From: Sceloporus undulatus
Lineage: Eukaryota > Chordata > Lepidosauria > Squamata > Phrynosomatidae
NCBI RefSeq assembly: GCF_019175285.1
Contig: NC_056527.1
Location: forward strand, 113,160,742-113,224,741
Length of the DNA stretch: 64,000 nucleotides
Reading direction: 5' to 3'
Positions within the stretch are counted from its first letter, which is position 1. Every line of letters begins with the position of its first letter. The notes below the pieces were generated by a model, which was not told the origin of the DNA, did not search any database, and was given only the letters and a program-made list of their open reading frames with translations. This document shows, in pieces, positions 22,727-33,969 of this stretch. Position numbers and translations under genes: made by a program.

Positions 22727-23080
22727 GGCCCTCCACGTTCACGGCTTTGATTTTTGTGGATTTGTTAATCTGTGGTTTTGATTAATATAGCAAGTACATA
22801 TGTCCTCTCTGGGAATCTCCAAGTGCTCCAGTGCAATTCTGCTAGAAGTTGACCATAAAGTTGTGCTGGAGAAGTTCCTAGAGAAAACCCTTCTCTAGGC
22901 ATTTGTAGGTCCTCCAGAATGATTCTATGATCAACCTCTGGCAGATGTTGACCACAGAGTTGCCCTGGAGGACCTGGATATTCCTAGAGATGTGCTCTCT
23001 TAGGTAAAAAGAATAGTGTTTTTTTTTATTTGGGTTTTTTCATGGTGGGCCTTCATTCCAATCCCAGCAAATGTGGAGGG
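22727..23080. mobile_element. Tigger-like insertion present in only one arm of the duplication
   Basis: It begins CAGTTGGCCCTCCACGTTCA and ends TGTGGAGGGACAATTG, imperfect inverted repeats. The other arm reads straight across this point (ATTAAATACACTACAGCCC), an empty site. Two internal sub-repeats share GTTGACCAxAxAGTTG. Confidence 0.7.
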
Positions 23081-24835
23081 ACAATTGAACACTACAGCTC
23101 AGTGGTAGCTGTGCTCTCCCCTCAAAATTTTACAAATATCTCCTTTAAGGAGAGAAATCCAGGGGATCCAGTGGCACTCCATGTCTGTTGGGAGGTCAGT
23201 TATACTCCAGACTTAAAAGGCACTATTTGTAGTGAAGAATCCTATCCTCCAAATGGGTTCAGCTCCTTTTAAGTTCATGCTAAAACTCAGAGCGAGTTCC
23301 CAGTCCCATTGAAAAGGGTGCAATCAGCTGCTCCTGCCTTGAAGAGGGAAGAGACTTGAGCTCCTCCTAGATAATCTCCTCCATATCTCCACAGGTCCAT
23401 AAAACGCCTCCTTTCCTGGCAGCAGCATCCCAGGGGGGGTGAAGCAGTCTAAAAGCATGGGTTGTCCATTCCATTTCCAGATGGACCTTCCCCACCAACA
23501 ACAGCAGCAACAAAGAAACTTCTACCAACAGCTGTCCTGTGGTGGGGCAGGGGATCCAGGTGGCTTCTACTATTATGATATTGCTTTGTATGGTTTTTCA
23601 AAAATATATTTTGGTATATTGGTTTATTAGCTGCTTTGGAAGGATCTTTGTCCTGAACGGTGTGATATAAAGCGCTGCAATGAATAAATAAAAAGCTGCC
23701 TGGACCCCTCTCCCTCCCACTGTTAATTTATGCATGATGGCCATTCCATGTAGGAATATTCTGGCCCTGGCTGAACTTTTCATTGAGCTCCCATGGCATA
23801 GTGGATCAGGGCTTGTTGGATCAGAGCACCCATCATCTGCCATCCTCTTTAGGTTTCCTTTCAGCTCAGCTGCAATCCTCGGAATAGTTGGGAGAACTAC
23901 TGAGAGGGAACTTTTCCACCACCAAGATACTGTTCTTAGCTAGTCCTGTTGGTATCCAAACTATTTTATTGTGGAGTGGTCTGGAACAGTCAATTAAGAG
24001 TTTTGCAAAAGACCTGCTTCCGCTGGGTGATGGATATCAGTGCTCTGTTCTCTGTCTGAAGCACCTGTTGCCACACAGCACCTCAAAGCCTAAGAGGTCT
24101 TGTTAAACAACTTAACTTTGGGAGTTTTCAAAACTTTGTAGCACTTGCAGAGCTTCCCAGGAGACTCGGCTGAAACTACTTCAGCTGCAGTTCTCAGAGC
24201 ATATCTTTGACATCATCCTTCCTACTTTATTTATGAATTATTGCTGGTAACCAAAGGCATATATAAAGACAATTTTAAAAAAATCTTCAGAGCGAAGAGC
24301 CAAAGCCTATGGATGGATCAAAATGTAACAGCTTTGTTTTCCGCATTCTGGGCTAGCTATCGTTTGGTAGATTTATTTGAACAATAAAAATTAAGATTAC
24401 CTTATCTTCTCAGAAACCATCTTGTTAAATATGTCCTTTACTGAAATTTCCTAAAAAGGCAATGTAAATTCAGATAAAAAAATTGCCTACAAATTAGAGT
24501 GAATATTTTCAATCTAAAATTTAAAATTTGTCAACCACAAATGACATTTTATACCAGAAGACTGACATTCAGTGATATGCCTGACATTCTCATTAACCCA
24601 TCCTGAAAAGAATAAAACTAATCTTGAAGACCGGCTGCATAGAAGTCCTCTGTTGATTTCATCTACTTCCTGCAAACTAAACATTGCAAGCTTTTTGGTT
24701 TTTAAACTGAACTCGGGTTTATCCAGAAATTGCTCTGATCACAAGCACCAAGAAGAGAATGTAAGTGATATTTTCAATATTCCACTGGGTAATAGATGTT
24801 TGGAGTTAATCGGGTTTTTATTTTAGATAGGTAGA

Positions 24836-24867
24836 CAGGCAGACAGACAGACAGACAGACAGACAGA
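24836..24867. repeat. GACA microsatellite
   Basis: About seven ACAG units in a row inside the left arm of the inverted duplication. Confidence 0.95.
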
Positions 24868-25130
24868 TATACATGATTATCATGAAGCCTACTAGCTTGC
24901 CAATAAACCAAAGATGGGCAGGATGCAATCTTTTGGATTTAGTTGCACTGAAGTTCCTATTCTTCTTCTTCATTGGCAATGCTATTTATGACTGCTGGGA
25001 GTTGCAGTTTACTAACATATGGAAGGTCACACCATTAATTTGTATAATCACTACTGATTAATACATAAATGTCTTCTACATTTGTGAATCCCCATAACTT
25101 GTCCATTTCAGGGTAGCTTAGTTAGGGAGA

Positions 25131-26990
25131 CATTCAATTGCTGGGTCATGCTGGGAGAGAAGCATCCTTCTGCCAGATGTTTCCTCCATTGGGTGATTTG
25201 GGGATTTTTTTTTGGGGGGGGAGCAAAGAATCACAGAATTCCATGTAAAGTTTGACTTTATCTTCATTCCAGAATTGCAAATGTACTAATAGTGTATGTG
25301 AGAAAGGACTAGTTGAAATTTAAGTACAAGAACACTTTTAGTTAACAAAGCTTCAGACAGTGAAGTTCCTTTTTTACATCCACCCAGATTCCTCCTCATC
25401 TTCTGTCAGCTGCAATTTTTAAAGCAATGTGAGCATTGAGAGGAAAGAAAAGGAGGACTGGGGAAACAAAGACTTTTGGTGATGGGTTGCAACAGTGTGT
25501 CCAGAGTAAATAATGCAATAAACAAGCTTGAGCTGGGAAACAATGGGATTCTGAAGTAACTGATTCTCCTGTAGCAGTGTGTACTTGCCTAAAAGCAGCA
25601 GGACAAACAGTATTTGCCTCCTGAATAATTTACTGAGGATGAATGAAGAGCAAAACAGAGGGGAAAAGTAGAGCAGATAAGTCTGCCTCACCAGTGTATT
25701 ATAACGGCATTGATGTATATGTGTTGGATTTTAAAAAATGTCTGAAAGATATGGCTCTCCTTTTTTGTGGTGTAAGAACATATCCCAATTCTTTCCATGT
25801 TATTTATGCTTCTAGTACCAACTTTTCTGTTAAAAAAAGTAATGCACCAAAACATATCTCCTTTATTAACTGAGGTATATCTGTACATCATCTTTAAAAA
25901 TGTGTCCTAAATATTGCCAGTCCAGGATCATTATCTGTTTTATAATTTTACATCCTTCTCTATTACATATTTATACTCTCCAAGGAAGTATGGTGGTCTT
26001 TTCTGTGTGTGGTGCTGGGAAGCAGGAGAAAGTGTCAGTATGAGAGTTGTATCCCAGTACAATCCTGGCAAGTCATGGCTCTGAGGACTAGAATTTAGAT
26101 TTCGGGGCTATAGAGAGCCAAGCTAGATGTGCTTTACTTCACTGATTTCCATTGCTTAGGAAAATATTGGTGCCTTGCCCTTCTATTCCAACTATGGCTC
26201 TCAAACTGACTTCCACAAATATGCCAATAAAACTACCTAAAGATCTCCTAGGATAAACCCACCTTTAAAATAGCAGCAGGTCCAAATCAAGCACACCACA
26301 GCAAATACAGAATTTATTCTATTAGAGTTGCATGTTCATGAACTAAAATCCAGGGGTTCTTCCCACCCAATAATTTCTCCAAGTAAATTGTCCTCCAGAG
26401 GGAAAAATATCCTCAGTAAGATTATCTGAACAAGGCCATGGTGTGGCAGAAAGACTACCTTCTCATCTTCCAGTGCAATACACAGTTAAATACATACTCT
26501 CCAACCGAATCATGTGTGGCCAAGCAACAACAGAGTGGTGGTTGAGATGGTGAAAATTATTAATGTAAAAGTACACACCAGCTAGGAGAGGCTGCAGCAG
26601 TTTGCTTTTGTCTAGCCAACTGAAAAGAACAAGCTTTTACCCATACCTCCTCTCCCTGTGCTGAGCTAAATGAGTGCAAACTACTTTTCCACTTTGAACT
26701 CAGGTTTGCAGCACTTGAAATAAGCTGAAGAGAAAGAAGGAAAGTGAAAGGAGGAGAAAGAAATGGGAATATTTTAAAAATTGCTGAAAAAGTGAGTTGT
26801 CAAAGGATTAATCAGGACTGTCCCTTCTAATTCAGGATAGCTGGAGAGCATGCAAATATGCAAGGTAGCATGTCAGTTTATTTCCTGCTAAACATTCTCT
26901 TTTTTGTACATTTGGGGTGGTTTCCTTTTATTTTGACGCACAGATGTCTGAGGGCTCCCACAACAATTTTAGCCTGTCATCTTTACAACT
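25131..26990. other. Intergenic DNA upstream of the first olfactory receptor
   Basis: AT-rich unique sequence. It should contain the promoter and non-coding first exon of the receptor at 27027, but neither can be placed. No transposon was recognised. Confidence 0.45.
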
Positions 26991-27026
26991 GCTCTTCATT
27001 CCTTGCAGATTCATCCATAGACAAAG

Positions 27027-27968
27027 ATGGGACCTGAGAATGTCACCACGGTGAAGGCATTCATCCTTTCAGGTCTGACCACCAACCACACCATGGAATT
27101 GTCACTCTTTGTTTTTTTCACTGCCATTTATGCCTTCATCCTTGTTGGCAACATTCTTATCGTGATCACAATAATCTATGATGATAATCTCCATACCCCC
27201 ATGTACTTCTTCCTCAGTCACCTTTCCTTCATTGATGTCTGCCATTCTTCGGTGGTCATTCCCAAGATGCTAGCTGGCTTCCTGGAAGAGACAAAGACCA
27301 TCTCCTTTGGAGAATGTATCGCCCAGATGTTCTTCCTCCACCTCTTTGCCTGTACAGAGATCTTCCTCCTCACCATCATGGCTTATGACCGCTATGCTGC
27401 AATATGCCACCCTCTCCACTACACTACCATTATGAGCCGCCGGGTTTGCCTCCAATTAGCAGTGGCCATGTGGTTGGGTGGACTAATCCACTCCATTGCC
27501 CTCACAGCATTGACTCTCAATGTGCCCTACTGTGGCCCCAACGTCGTTGATAATTTCTTCTGTGATGTCCCTTTGGTCATCAAACTGGCCTGTGCCAACA
27601 CCTATGTCTTCGAAGTCCTCATCGTCTCCAACTCCGGGGTTATTTCAGTGGTCTGCTTTATAGTCCTGGTAGTGTCCTACGTGGTCATCCTCATCTCCTT
27701 GAGGAACCGCTTTTCCGAAGGCCGTCGGAAGGCTCTGTCCACTTGTGCTGCTCATCTGACAGTGGTAACCTTCTTCTTGGGTCACTGCATTTTCATCTAT
27801 CTCAGACCGGCCAAGAGTCTCTCTGCAGACAAGGTAGTTTCAATCTTCTTCACAGCTGTCACACCACTGCTCAACCCAGTCATCTACACCCTGAGGAATG
27901 AGGACATGTTGAATGCCCTCAACAAACTGCGAGGCCGACAGGTTGATCTGGGAGACAAAAGACACTAG
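27027..27968 (+). CDS. Olfactory receptor, OR4E-like (copy A)
   Basis: Class A GPCR of 313 residues in one uninterrupted coding exon, the usual size. It has an N-glycan site NVT at the N-terminus, PMYFFLSHLSFIDVC (loop 1 to TM2), MAYDRY at the end of TM3, SY in TM5, KALSTCAAHL at TM6 and PLLNPVIYTLRN in TM7. The extracellular cysteines in PYCGPN, FFCD and LACAN are present. Wording such as FFLHLFACTEIFLL and PYCGPNVVDNFFCD places it with OR4E receptors. TTCCTTGCAG ends at 27008, a good acceptor for a 5' UTR exon 18 bp before the ATG. One oddity is DRYAAIC instead of the usual DRYVAIC. It appears closer to the gene at 40059 than to the one at 33031. Confidence 0.95.
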   Translation: MGPENVTTVKAFILSGLTTNHTMELSLFVFFTAIYAFILVGNILIVITIIYDDNLHTPMYFFLSHLSFIDVCHSSVVIPKMLAGFLEETKTISFGECIAQMFFLHLFACTEIFLLTIMAYDRYAAICHPLHYTTIMSRRVCLQLAVAMWLGGLIHSIALTALTLNVPYCGPNVVDNFFCDVPLVIKLACANTYVFEVLIVSNSGVISVVCFIVLVVSYVVILISLRNRFSEGRRKALSTCAAHLTVVTFFLGHCIFIYLRPAKSLSADKVVSIFFTAVTPLLNPVIYTLRNEDMLNALNKLRGRQVDLGDKRH

Positions 27969-29327
27969 CAGGACCAAGTATAAATAAAAGAAGTGGAACT
28001 GTTTCATTTCAAAATTAATTTGAAACCTTCTAGGAGGGGACCGCTGTCAGCTGAAAGGCAGCAGATGAAATGAGATTTGAGTTTGAATTCAAGCAATATA
28101 TTTAAAATTCTAGATTTGCAGATTCATTTCAGGGTAGAGTCCACATCCTCCAAAGTCTGTGCCTGTCCCACATTGATTGGTATTGGGTTCCTAGACCATG
28201 TAATAGGCCCAAAGGCCTCCAAGTCTTTGGTGCATGGTTATGACATCCAGTGTTGCCAACAAGCCTCAAAGATATTCCTCGGAATGTTTTATCAAAATCC
28301 CAAATCCCCGGAATTCCCCAATATTTATTATTATTATTCAGTCAAAATCCCTGGAAAGAAATTAATTAAATTCCCTGGATTCCAGGGAATTCCCCAGAAA
28401 TTGGCAACACTGATGAATGATGGCTTTTATGATGTTGTATGGTTCTATCTTGGGGGGTTCTTATGTTATATAATGTATTGTTATTGTTTTTGTTATTATT
28501 GTTAACCGCCGTGATCATTGGAACGGCGATATATAAATAAACCTTCATTCATTCATTCATTCATTCATAACCATGACATGCATGCCAAAACACAGAGATT
28601 TTTGGAATCTATTTCAGCCCTAGCAAATATACTAGGAATCAAATTCCTTTCCCTTTTGAAATGATAAGGGGTGCACAGCCTTTTTGGTCTGGAATGTGAT
28701 GTCAGCTGGCAAACTAAAGGTTGCATGTGTGCATGCTCATGAACAGAAAGAGAGGGAGTCACTTCCTCCATAGATACCTGGTCCCACCTTCCCCTCAGAA
28801 TACAAAACAAGGCCTTTAGGGGGTTATTTTGGAATTCCAAATAAGGGAGAACTCAACCTGTACTGATTGGCATTTGGGTACTTGTAGCAGAGCTTCAGAT
28901 TATAACATCATCTGTTGTATAGACTTCATATTCTGTTCCTACAAATTAACTATGGGACTTTGGACCACACCCGTGGCACTAAAATCCATCCAGTCCAAAG
29001 GAAAAGTGAATCTGGAATTTACCATAGTGTAGAATACCATAGCAGGTTGCTATTGCCTAAACAAGATGTATGTTGCGGGGATCACCTTTAACCGTTATAA
29101 TTTCCTTGCATTTTGGAGCTCAAGTCAACATGGAAAATCCTTAATGCAATGTGTGAAACTAATAATTTTCTTGTGAATAGAATTAAAAATATAGTTTTGG
29201 CTATTGTCTTCCTCATCTTCATATTATTTCTGATCTGCTTTTATACACTTATTCACAATAACAAAAAAATATTGTGGACTGGCACATGGGAGATCCAAGT
29301 TCAAGATTCCAAGTCCTGAAACTCACT
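27969..29327. other. Intergenic DNA after olfactory receptor A
   Basis: It contains a short A/T-rich LINE-like 3' end (about 28440-28570, ending in ATTC repeats). No gene was recognised. Confidence 0.45.
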
Positions 29328-29486
29328 GACTGCATCTATACTGTAGAATTAATGGAGTTTGACATTGCTTTAACTGCCATAGCTCAATGCTATGGAATTC
29401 AGGGCTAAAACAAACTACAAATCCCAGGATTGCATAGGATGGAGCAGTGTCAACCTCGATTAATTCTGCAGTGGAGCAGCAGCCCA
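29328..29486. mobile_element. Palindromic MITE family, copy 6
   Basis: CTGCATCTATACTGTAGAAT, TTTAACTGCCATAGCTCAAT and ACTACAAATCCCAGGATTGC. The centre is partly deleted, so only one full motif remains. Confidence 0.75.
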
Positions 29487-29615
29487 AGTCTGATGCTGGA
29501 CTGATTATTTACTCAACTTGCTCAAGAAGGTTGTTCTGAGAATAAACTGAGGAAGAGTAAAACCATCTATGTCTCCTTGGAGATGGCATCTAAATGAAAA
29601 AAACAGGCAAAGAAA

Positions 29616-30797
29616 GGACCTTATCACACGTGGGGGGGGCGGTTTGCAGTTGAGATCCGCAGTCACTCCTGTTCTAGCAATGCAAAGCATGATGTTTTTC
29701 CACACCAGATCCAGAGTCACTCCTCTCTAGCAATTGCGGATTGAGGTTAAAACATCATGTTTTTCCACACCTGGTTGCCTTTCTGTTGTCCTTCTGAAGT
29801 GAGGGGCAAGCGAAGTCAGTTCGATTCCAAGCAAGTCACGTGATGCGGACTCAAGCAAGGGGGAGTGAGTGCACATTGTATTATCACACCAGAGCATACT
29901 TTGAGGGGTCAGCGATTTGAATGGCTCCCTCCTCCTCCCTCCTTTCCCGCGGGTGACAGGGACCCCGGGGAGGAAGGGACTGGGAGGGCTGCCTCCTCGG
30001 TCCCTTCATCCCCAGGGATGCCCATCATCCCCGGGAAGGAAGGGACTGGGAGGGCTGCTTCCTCGGTCCCTTCATCCCCAGGGATGCCCATCATACCCGG
30101 GAAGGAATGGACTGGGAGGGCTGCCTCCTCAGTCCCTTCATCCCCAGGGATGCCCATCATCCTCGAGAAGGGAGGGACTGGGGGGCTGCCTCCTCGTCCC
30201 CCTTCTTCTACCAGTGATGCATCATCCCCAGGAAGGGAGGGACTGGGGGGCTGCCTCCTCGGTCCCTTCTTTCCCAGGGGATGATGGGTCCCCTCCCTTC
30301 CCAGGGATGAGGGGCATCCCCAGGGAGGAAGGACGAGGAGGCAGGCCCCCCAGTCCCTTCCTTCCTGGGGATGATGGGCATCCCTGGGGATGAAGGGACC
30401 GAGGGAGCAGCCCCCTCAGTCCCTTCCTTCCGGGGGATGACAGGCACCCATGGGAAGGAAGGGACGGGGGGGGGCTGCCTCCTCCTCCCGGGGCGTTTTG
30501 CGGTGGAGTACCAAGGCAGTAGCAAAGCTGCATCCAGACCAGACCAATCCGCTGTGCAATTGAAGGGAGCCTGGAAGCGAATTCTGGTGAATTCCTTTTT
30601 TCCCCGTTTTTACCAAAATCAGGGTGTCACTTTGGAATCACTGCTGAACACCTCACAATTAGCTCCATAAAATCAATGGTGTCTGAAAACACAGTGACTT
30701 TACGAGGTGAAACTGCATTGTTGGGAAGTGCAGTGACTTCGGAAGTGACCCTGAACTGACCCAGAAAACCACCCAAAAGCTCCGTGTGATATCTTCC
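29616..30797. mobile_element. Non-autonomous DNA transposon holding a GC-rich 66-bp minisatellite
   Basis: The left end GGACCTTATCACACG mirrors the right end CGTGTGATATCTTCC. Between them lie a short duplicated block (CATGATGTTTTTCCACACC) and the minisatellite at about 29950-30480. Superfamily not assigned. Confidence 0.6.
29950..30480. repeat. 66-bp GC-rich minisatellite that flips orientation
   Basis: TCCCTTCATCCCCAGGGATG recurs at 30001, 30067 and 30133, a 66-bp step. From about 30290 on the units appear as the reverse complement (GGGATGAAGGGACCGA). Each unit carries GGAAGGGACTGGGAGGG, a G-quadruplex-like run. Because 66 is a multiple of 3, open frames appear on both strands; they are not judged to be genes. 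Confidence 0.9.
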
Positions 30798-31420
30798 AAA
30801 CAACATCCATCATTTGTCTCTTTATTTAGAGGCTACTTTCCCACAAAATTGTGCCCAAGCTGTTCTGAACATCCCAAAGAACTATAACACGACACACCAC
30901 GCACACCAAACCCGTGTTAAAGAGTAACAGTTTATAATACAACAGTTACAAACTACCATAGTGTTAATAAATAAAGGCATCAAGCTGGAAGAGACTAGGA
31001 ATTGCAAGCCATTTGCAATGATTTGTTTCCTGCTGGAAAAGTGGGTTTTCAACAATCAGGAAGCTGTACTGGAAAGAATAATAGACCACAATACAAAAAA
31101 ATTTCGCTAGATCCAAGATGTCTCCGTTCCTTGTGAGGTCTTGGATCTCGGAGTAAGTACCTTTTGGTATTGTTAATAGAATTTAAATTTTATCTCCTGG
31201 ACTCTGGAATGCTTTCTTCTTAGTGCAGGCCATGGCGGAGGGAGTAACACATAGACGTTCCTCCAAAAAAAACAACATCAATAACATTTTGACAAAGTGA
31301 AAGCCATGTGACTAACACTGGAGATTATCAGGGGGGGGGGGGGTCAGGGAAGAAAAAGGCATACTCCCAGCAAAGTTGCGCAAGCTAAAGATTTTCAGAT
31401 GATGTCACATTTATTCAGGA

Positions 31421-31523
31421 CTTAACCCATGAAGATCCAGGAATGCTCCAGCAACAAACCATTCCCAGGACTCCCTGGGAATGGTTTGTTGCTGGAGCAT
31501 TCCTGGATCTTCATGGTGTTAAG
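31421..31523. repeat. Near-perfect hairpin with 49-50-bp arms
   Basis: The left arm (31421-31469) and right arm (31474-31523) are reverse complements apart from one 1-bp indel, around the 4-bp loop ACTC. The core GAATGCTCCAGCAACAAACC is mirrored exactly. Confidence 0.95.
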
Positions 31524-32398
31524 TCTCGGTAAGCTGGCGTGTCTGGAAAATCTCAGCATCATCGTGCAATTTTGCCGGAGTATGCCTTTTACTCCTAGTT
31601 TCCCCCCATCTATAATCTCCTTTGTCATTTTATAATTTCCATTCCCCTCCCCCCTGCTCTATGATTCTTAGCACCTTTGCCTGATGAAGAAGCCAGTGGA
31701 GCTTTGAAAGCTTGCATCAAGTATTTTGTGGCATGTTGATTGATTGAATAAAGGCAGTCAGGCTGTTTGTGTGGATTTTGGATGTTATTGTACTGAGACA
31801 TACCTTTACTTGTTTTCCACAAAATGCAGTACTTCCTGTACAGCAGTTTGGGACATTTGAATATGTGGAGAGTACTGCAGAGGAATATTGCTTTTGTCTT
31901 GAAGCAGGGAGAAAACAATTATAATTATTCATCCTTGCATGTTTGGATGAAGGGTTACATCCCTAATCTTGACACAGTCATACTTAGCTAATCCTCCTAA
32001 CAGCGCCTTCATGGATTTTGTCTTTTCTACGTTATAGAGAGACATCTGAACCCAGCCCAAGTTTGTAAAATTAATCACTATAAACTGATCTAGTTTCCAT
32101 TGGCTTAACATAAAATAGGAGGCAGCAGTATTTTGCTAGAAATATTCTATGAAAAAGGACACATTGATCTCCAATTCTCAAGTGCATTGTGGTGTTCTTC
32201 ACAATTAACCTATGCAATATGTTGGTTGGTAGTACCATGTCTCACTTGTGCAGGGTTTCCTTCCAGCCTTTACCTAGGCATCCTTGATCTTTCCCTTTCC
32301 CGTTTCACTCCTGGGGGGGTACAGACTTCCAGCCTTTCCTTGAGCCCTGAAAAAAAAACAGTTTTGGCATTGCTGGGGTTTAAATTATATGACAGGTA

Positions 32399-32591
32399 GA
32401 GAGACAGCATGGTGTAAAGGTTTGAGTTTGGACTATGACTCTGGAGAACAGGGTTTGATTCCCCACTTGACTGTAGAAATGCACTGGGTGATCTTGGGCA
32501 AGTCACACACTCTCAGCCCCAGAAAACCCTGCAATAAATTCACCTTATGGTCACCTTAAGTTGGAAATGACTTGAAGGCACACAACAACAG
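32399..32591 (+). repeat. CORE-SINE
   Basis: GACAGCATGGTGTAAAGG, the core GATCTTGGGCAAGTCACAC and TTGGAAATGACTTGAAGG with an ACAACA tail. Confidence 0.85.
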
Positions 32592-32792
32592 GTTTACAGC
32601 TTAAAGTGACAATCTTTAGTTTTACTCACAAGCAAGCAAGGGGAGGATCTAATTTGCAACGGATTCACCACGCAGCTTCTACTAGTTTCTTTTTGTAAGC
32701 CACTGCCCCTCCTAGTCCAATTTGTAAAGCATCACTATCTGAAGGTATGCCAACTAGTCCAATTGGATTTTGTGTATGCAATGTGTCCCTCT

Positions 32793-32988
32793 GAGCCAGC
32801 ATTGTGTAGTGGTTTGAACGTAGGACTTCGACTATGGAGATCAGAGTTGGCTATGGAAACCTGCCAGGTGACCTTGGGTGAATCACACTCTCTCAACCCC
32901 AGAAAACACTATGATATGGCCTTAGGGTCACCATAAGTCAGAAATGACTTGAAGGCACACAATGATGATGACAACAACAACAATAACA
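32793..32988 (+). repeat. CORE-SINE
   Basis: GAGCCAGCATTGTGTAGTGG head, GTGACCTTGGGTGAATCACA core and CATAAGTCAGAAATGACTTG, ending in a CAA-rich tail. It ends about 40 bp before the receptor at 33031. Confidence 0.85.
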
Positions 32989-33030
32989 CGTCCATCCACC
33001 AGTGTCTTCCAGCCTGAGCAAGAGAGCCAC

Positions 33031-33969
33031 TCATTTCCACCAAGAGAAGACTTTTTTCCGATCCCTGAGTTTTTTAATGGCGGCCTTCACCTCTTCATTC
33101 CTCAAGGTGTAGATCACTGGGTTGAGAACAGGGGTCACCAGCGTGTAGAAAATGGCCACCACTTTGTCGGTCGAGGAGCTGGTGGCTGGGCGGGTGTAGA
33201 GAAAGAGGCAAGGCCCCAGGAACAAAGTGACAACAAGGAGGTGGGCTGCACAGGTGGAGAGGGCCTTGCGGCGTCCCTCAGCTGTCCGTCTTCTCAGTGA
33301 GGCCAGGATGACAATGTAGGAAGCCACTAAGGCCAAGAAGCAAACCAGGGAGATAGTACCACTGTTGGATACAACGAGAACCCCAGTGAAGTAAGTATCA
33401 GTGCAGGCCAGTTTGAGCACTGGAAGGACGTCACAGAAAAAGCTGTCTATGACATTGGGCCCACAATAAGGGAGTTGGATGGTGAGGACTGTCTGGACCA
33501 GAGAGTGGATGGTCGCTCCCACCCACAGGGCTCCCACCAGCCAGGCGCAGACCTTCAGGTTCATGAGAGACAAGTACTGGAGTGGATAGCAGATGGCAAT
33601 GTAGCGGTCATAAGCCATGATGGTGAGGAGGAAGATCTCAGCGCAGGCGCAGACATGGAGGAAGAAGAGCTGGGCTACACAGCCATGGAAGGAGATGGTC
33701 TTCTGGAGGAAAAGGAAGTCAAGAAGCATTTTGGGCACAGTGACTGAGGAGTGGCAGATGTCGATGAAGGAGAGGTTGCCCAAGAAGAAGTACATGGGGG
33801 TGTGGAGGCAGTGGTCACAAGCCACGGTCACCATGATGAGGAGGTTGCCTGCTAGGATAAGCAGGTACAGGGCGGAGAAGAAGGCAAACAAAGCCAGCTC
33901 CAGGGCCCGGTTACCAGTCAACCCCAAGAATATGAAATGGGTCACCGTGGTGTGGTTTAATCCATCCAT
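33031..33969 (-). CDS. Olfactory receptor, OR4E-like (copy B, closest to mammalian OR4E2)
   Basis: 312-residue class A odorant GPCR in one coding exon on the minus strand. The start MDGLNHTTVTHFIFLGLT matches the human OR4E2 start MDSLNQTRVTEFVFLGLT in length and layout. FIDICHSSVTVPKML, PYCGPNVIDSFFCDV, LACTDTYFTGVLVVSNSGT and VFYTxVTPxLNP-type TM7 continue that likeness. MAYDRY, SY and KALSTCAAHL are intact, as are the loop-2 cysteines and the NHT glycan site. TTTTCCTAA directly precedes the ATG, and a possible TTGTTTAG acceptor lies about 40 bp upstream. The C-terminus ends in DRKKVFSWWK. It looks functional. Confidence 0.95.
   Translation of the reverse strand: MDGLNHTTVTHFIFLGLTGNRALELALFAFFSALYLLILAGNLLIMVTVACDHCLHTPMYFFLGNLSFIDICHSSVTVPKMLLDFLFLQKTISFHGCVAQLFFLHVCACAEIFLLTIMAYDRYIAICYPLQYLSLMNLKVCAWLVGALWVGATIHSLVQTVLTIQLPYCGPNVIDSFFCDVLPVLKLACTDTYFTGVLVVSNSGTISLVCFLALVASYIVILASLRRRTAEGRRKALSTCAAHLLVVTLFLGPCLFLYTRPATSSSTDKVVAIFYTLVTPVLNPVIYTLRNEEVKAAIKKLRDRKKVFSWWK

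Larger units (their letters stand above)
22165..25130 (+). repeat. Left arm of a large inverted duplication
   Basis: This segment aligns in reverse orientation with 35046-39720. Matching blocks include GCCAGTGTTGACT near 22252 against 39620, CTTTAAATG/TTCAAAGGCTGG near 22600 against 39240, CTCCTCCATATCTCCACAGG near 23375 against 38820, and CACAAGCACCAAGAAGA near 24740 against 36720. Identity appears to be roughly 80 percent by eye, with insertions in both arms. No coding exon was recognised in the arm. Confidence 0.85.

Noticed and set aside
24572-24826. Conserved short frames in both duplication arms (24572-24826 and 36703-36894)
   Set aside because: The similarity follows from the duplication; the frames differ by indels and have no known domain, so they are not called as genes.
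29865-30533. Gly/Pro/Ser-rich repeat proteins on both strands
   Set aside because: The 66-bp unit is divisible by 3, so frames stay open on both strands; the array flips orientation and lies in a transposon.
30688-30700. CACAGTG heptamer away from the V segments
   Set aside because: No V exon stands before it and no nonamer at 12 or 23 bp was seen; a chance match.
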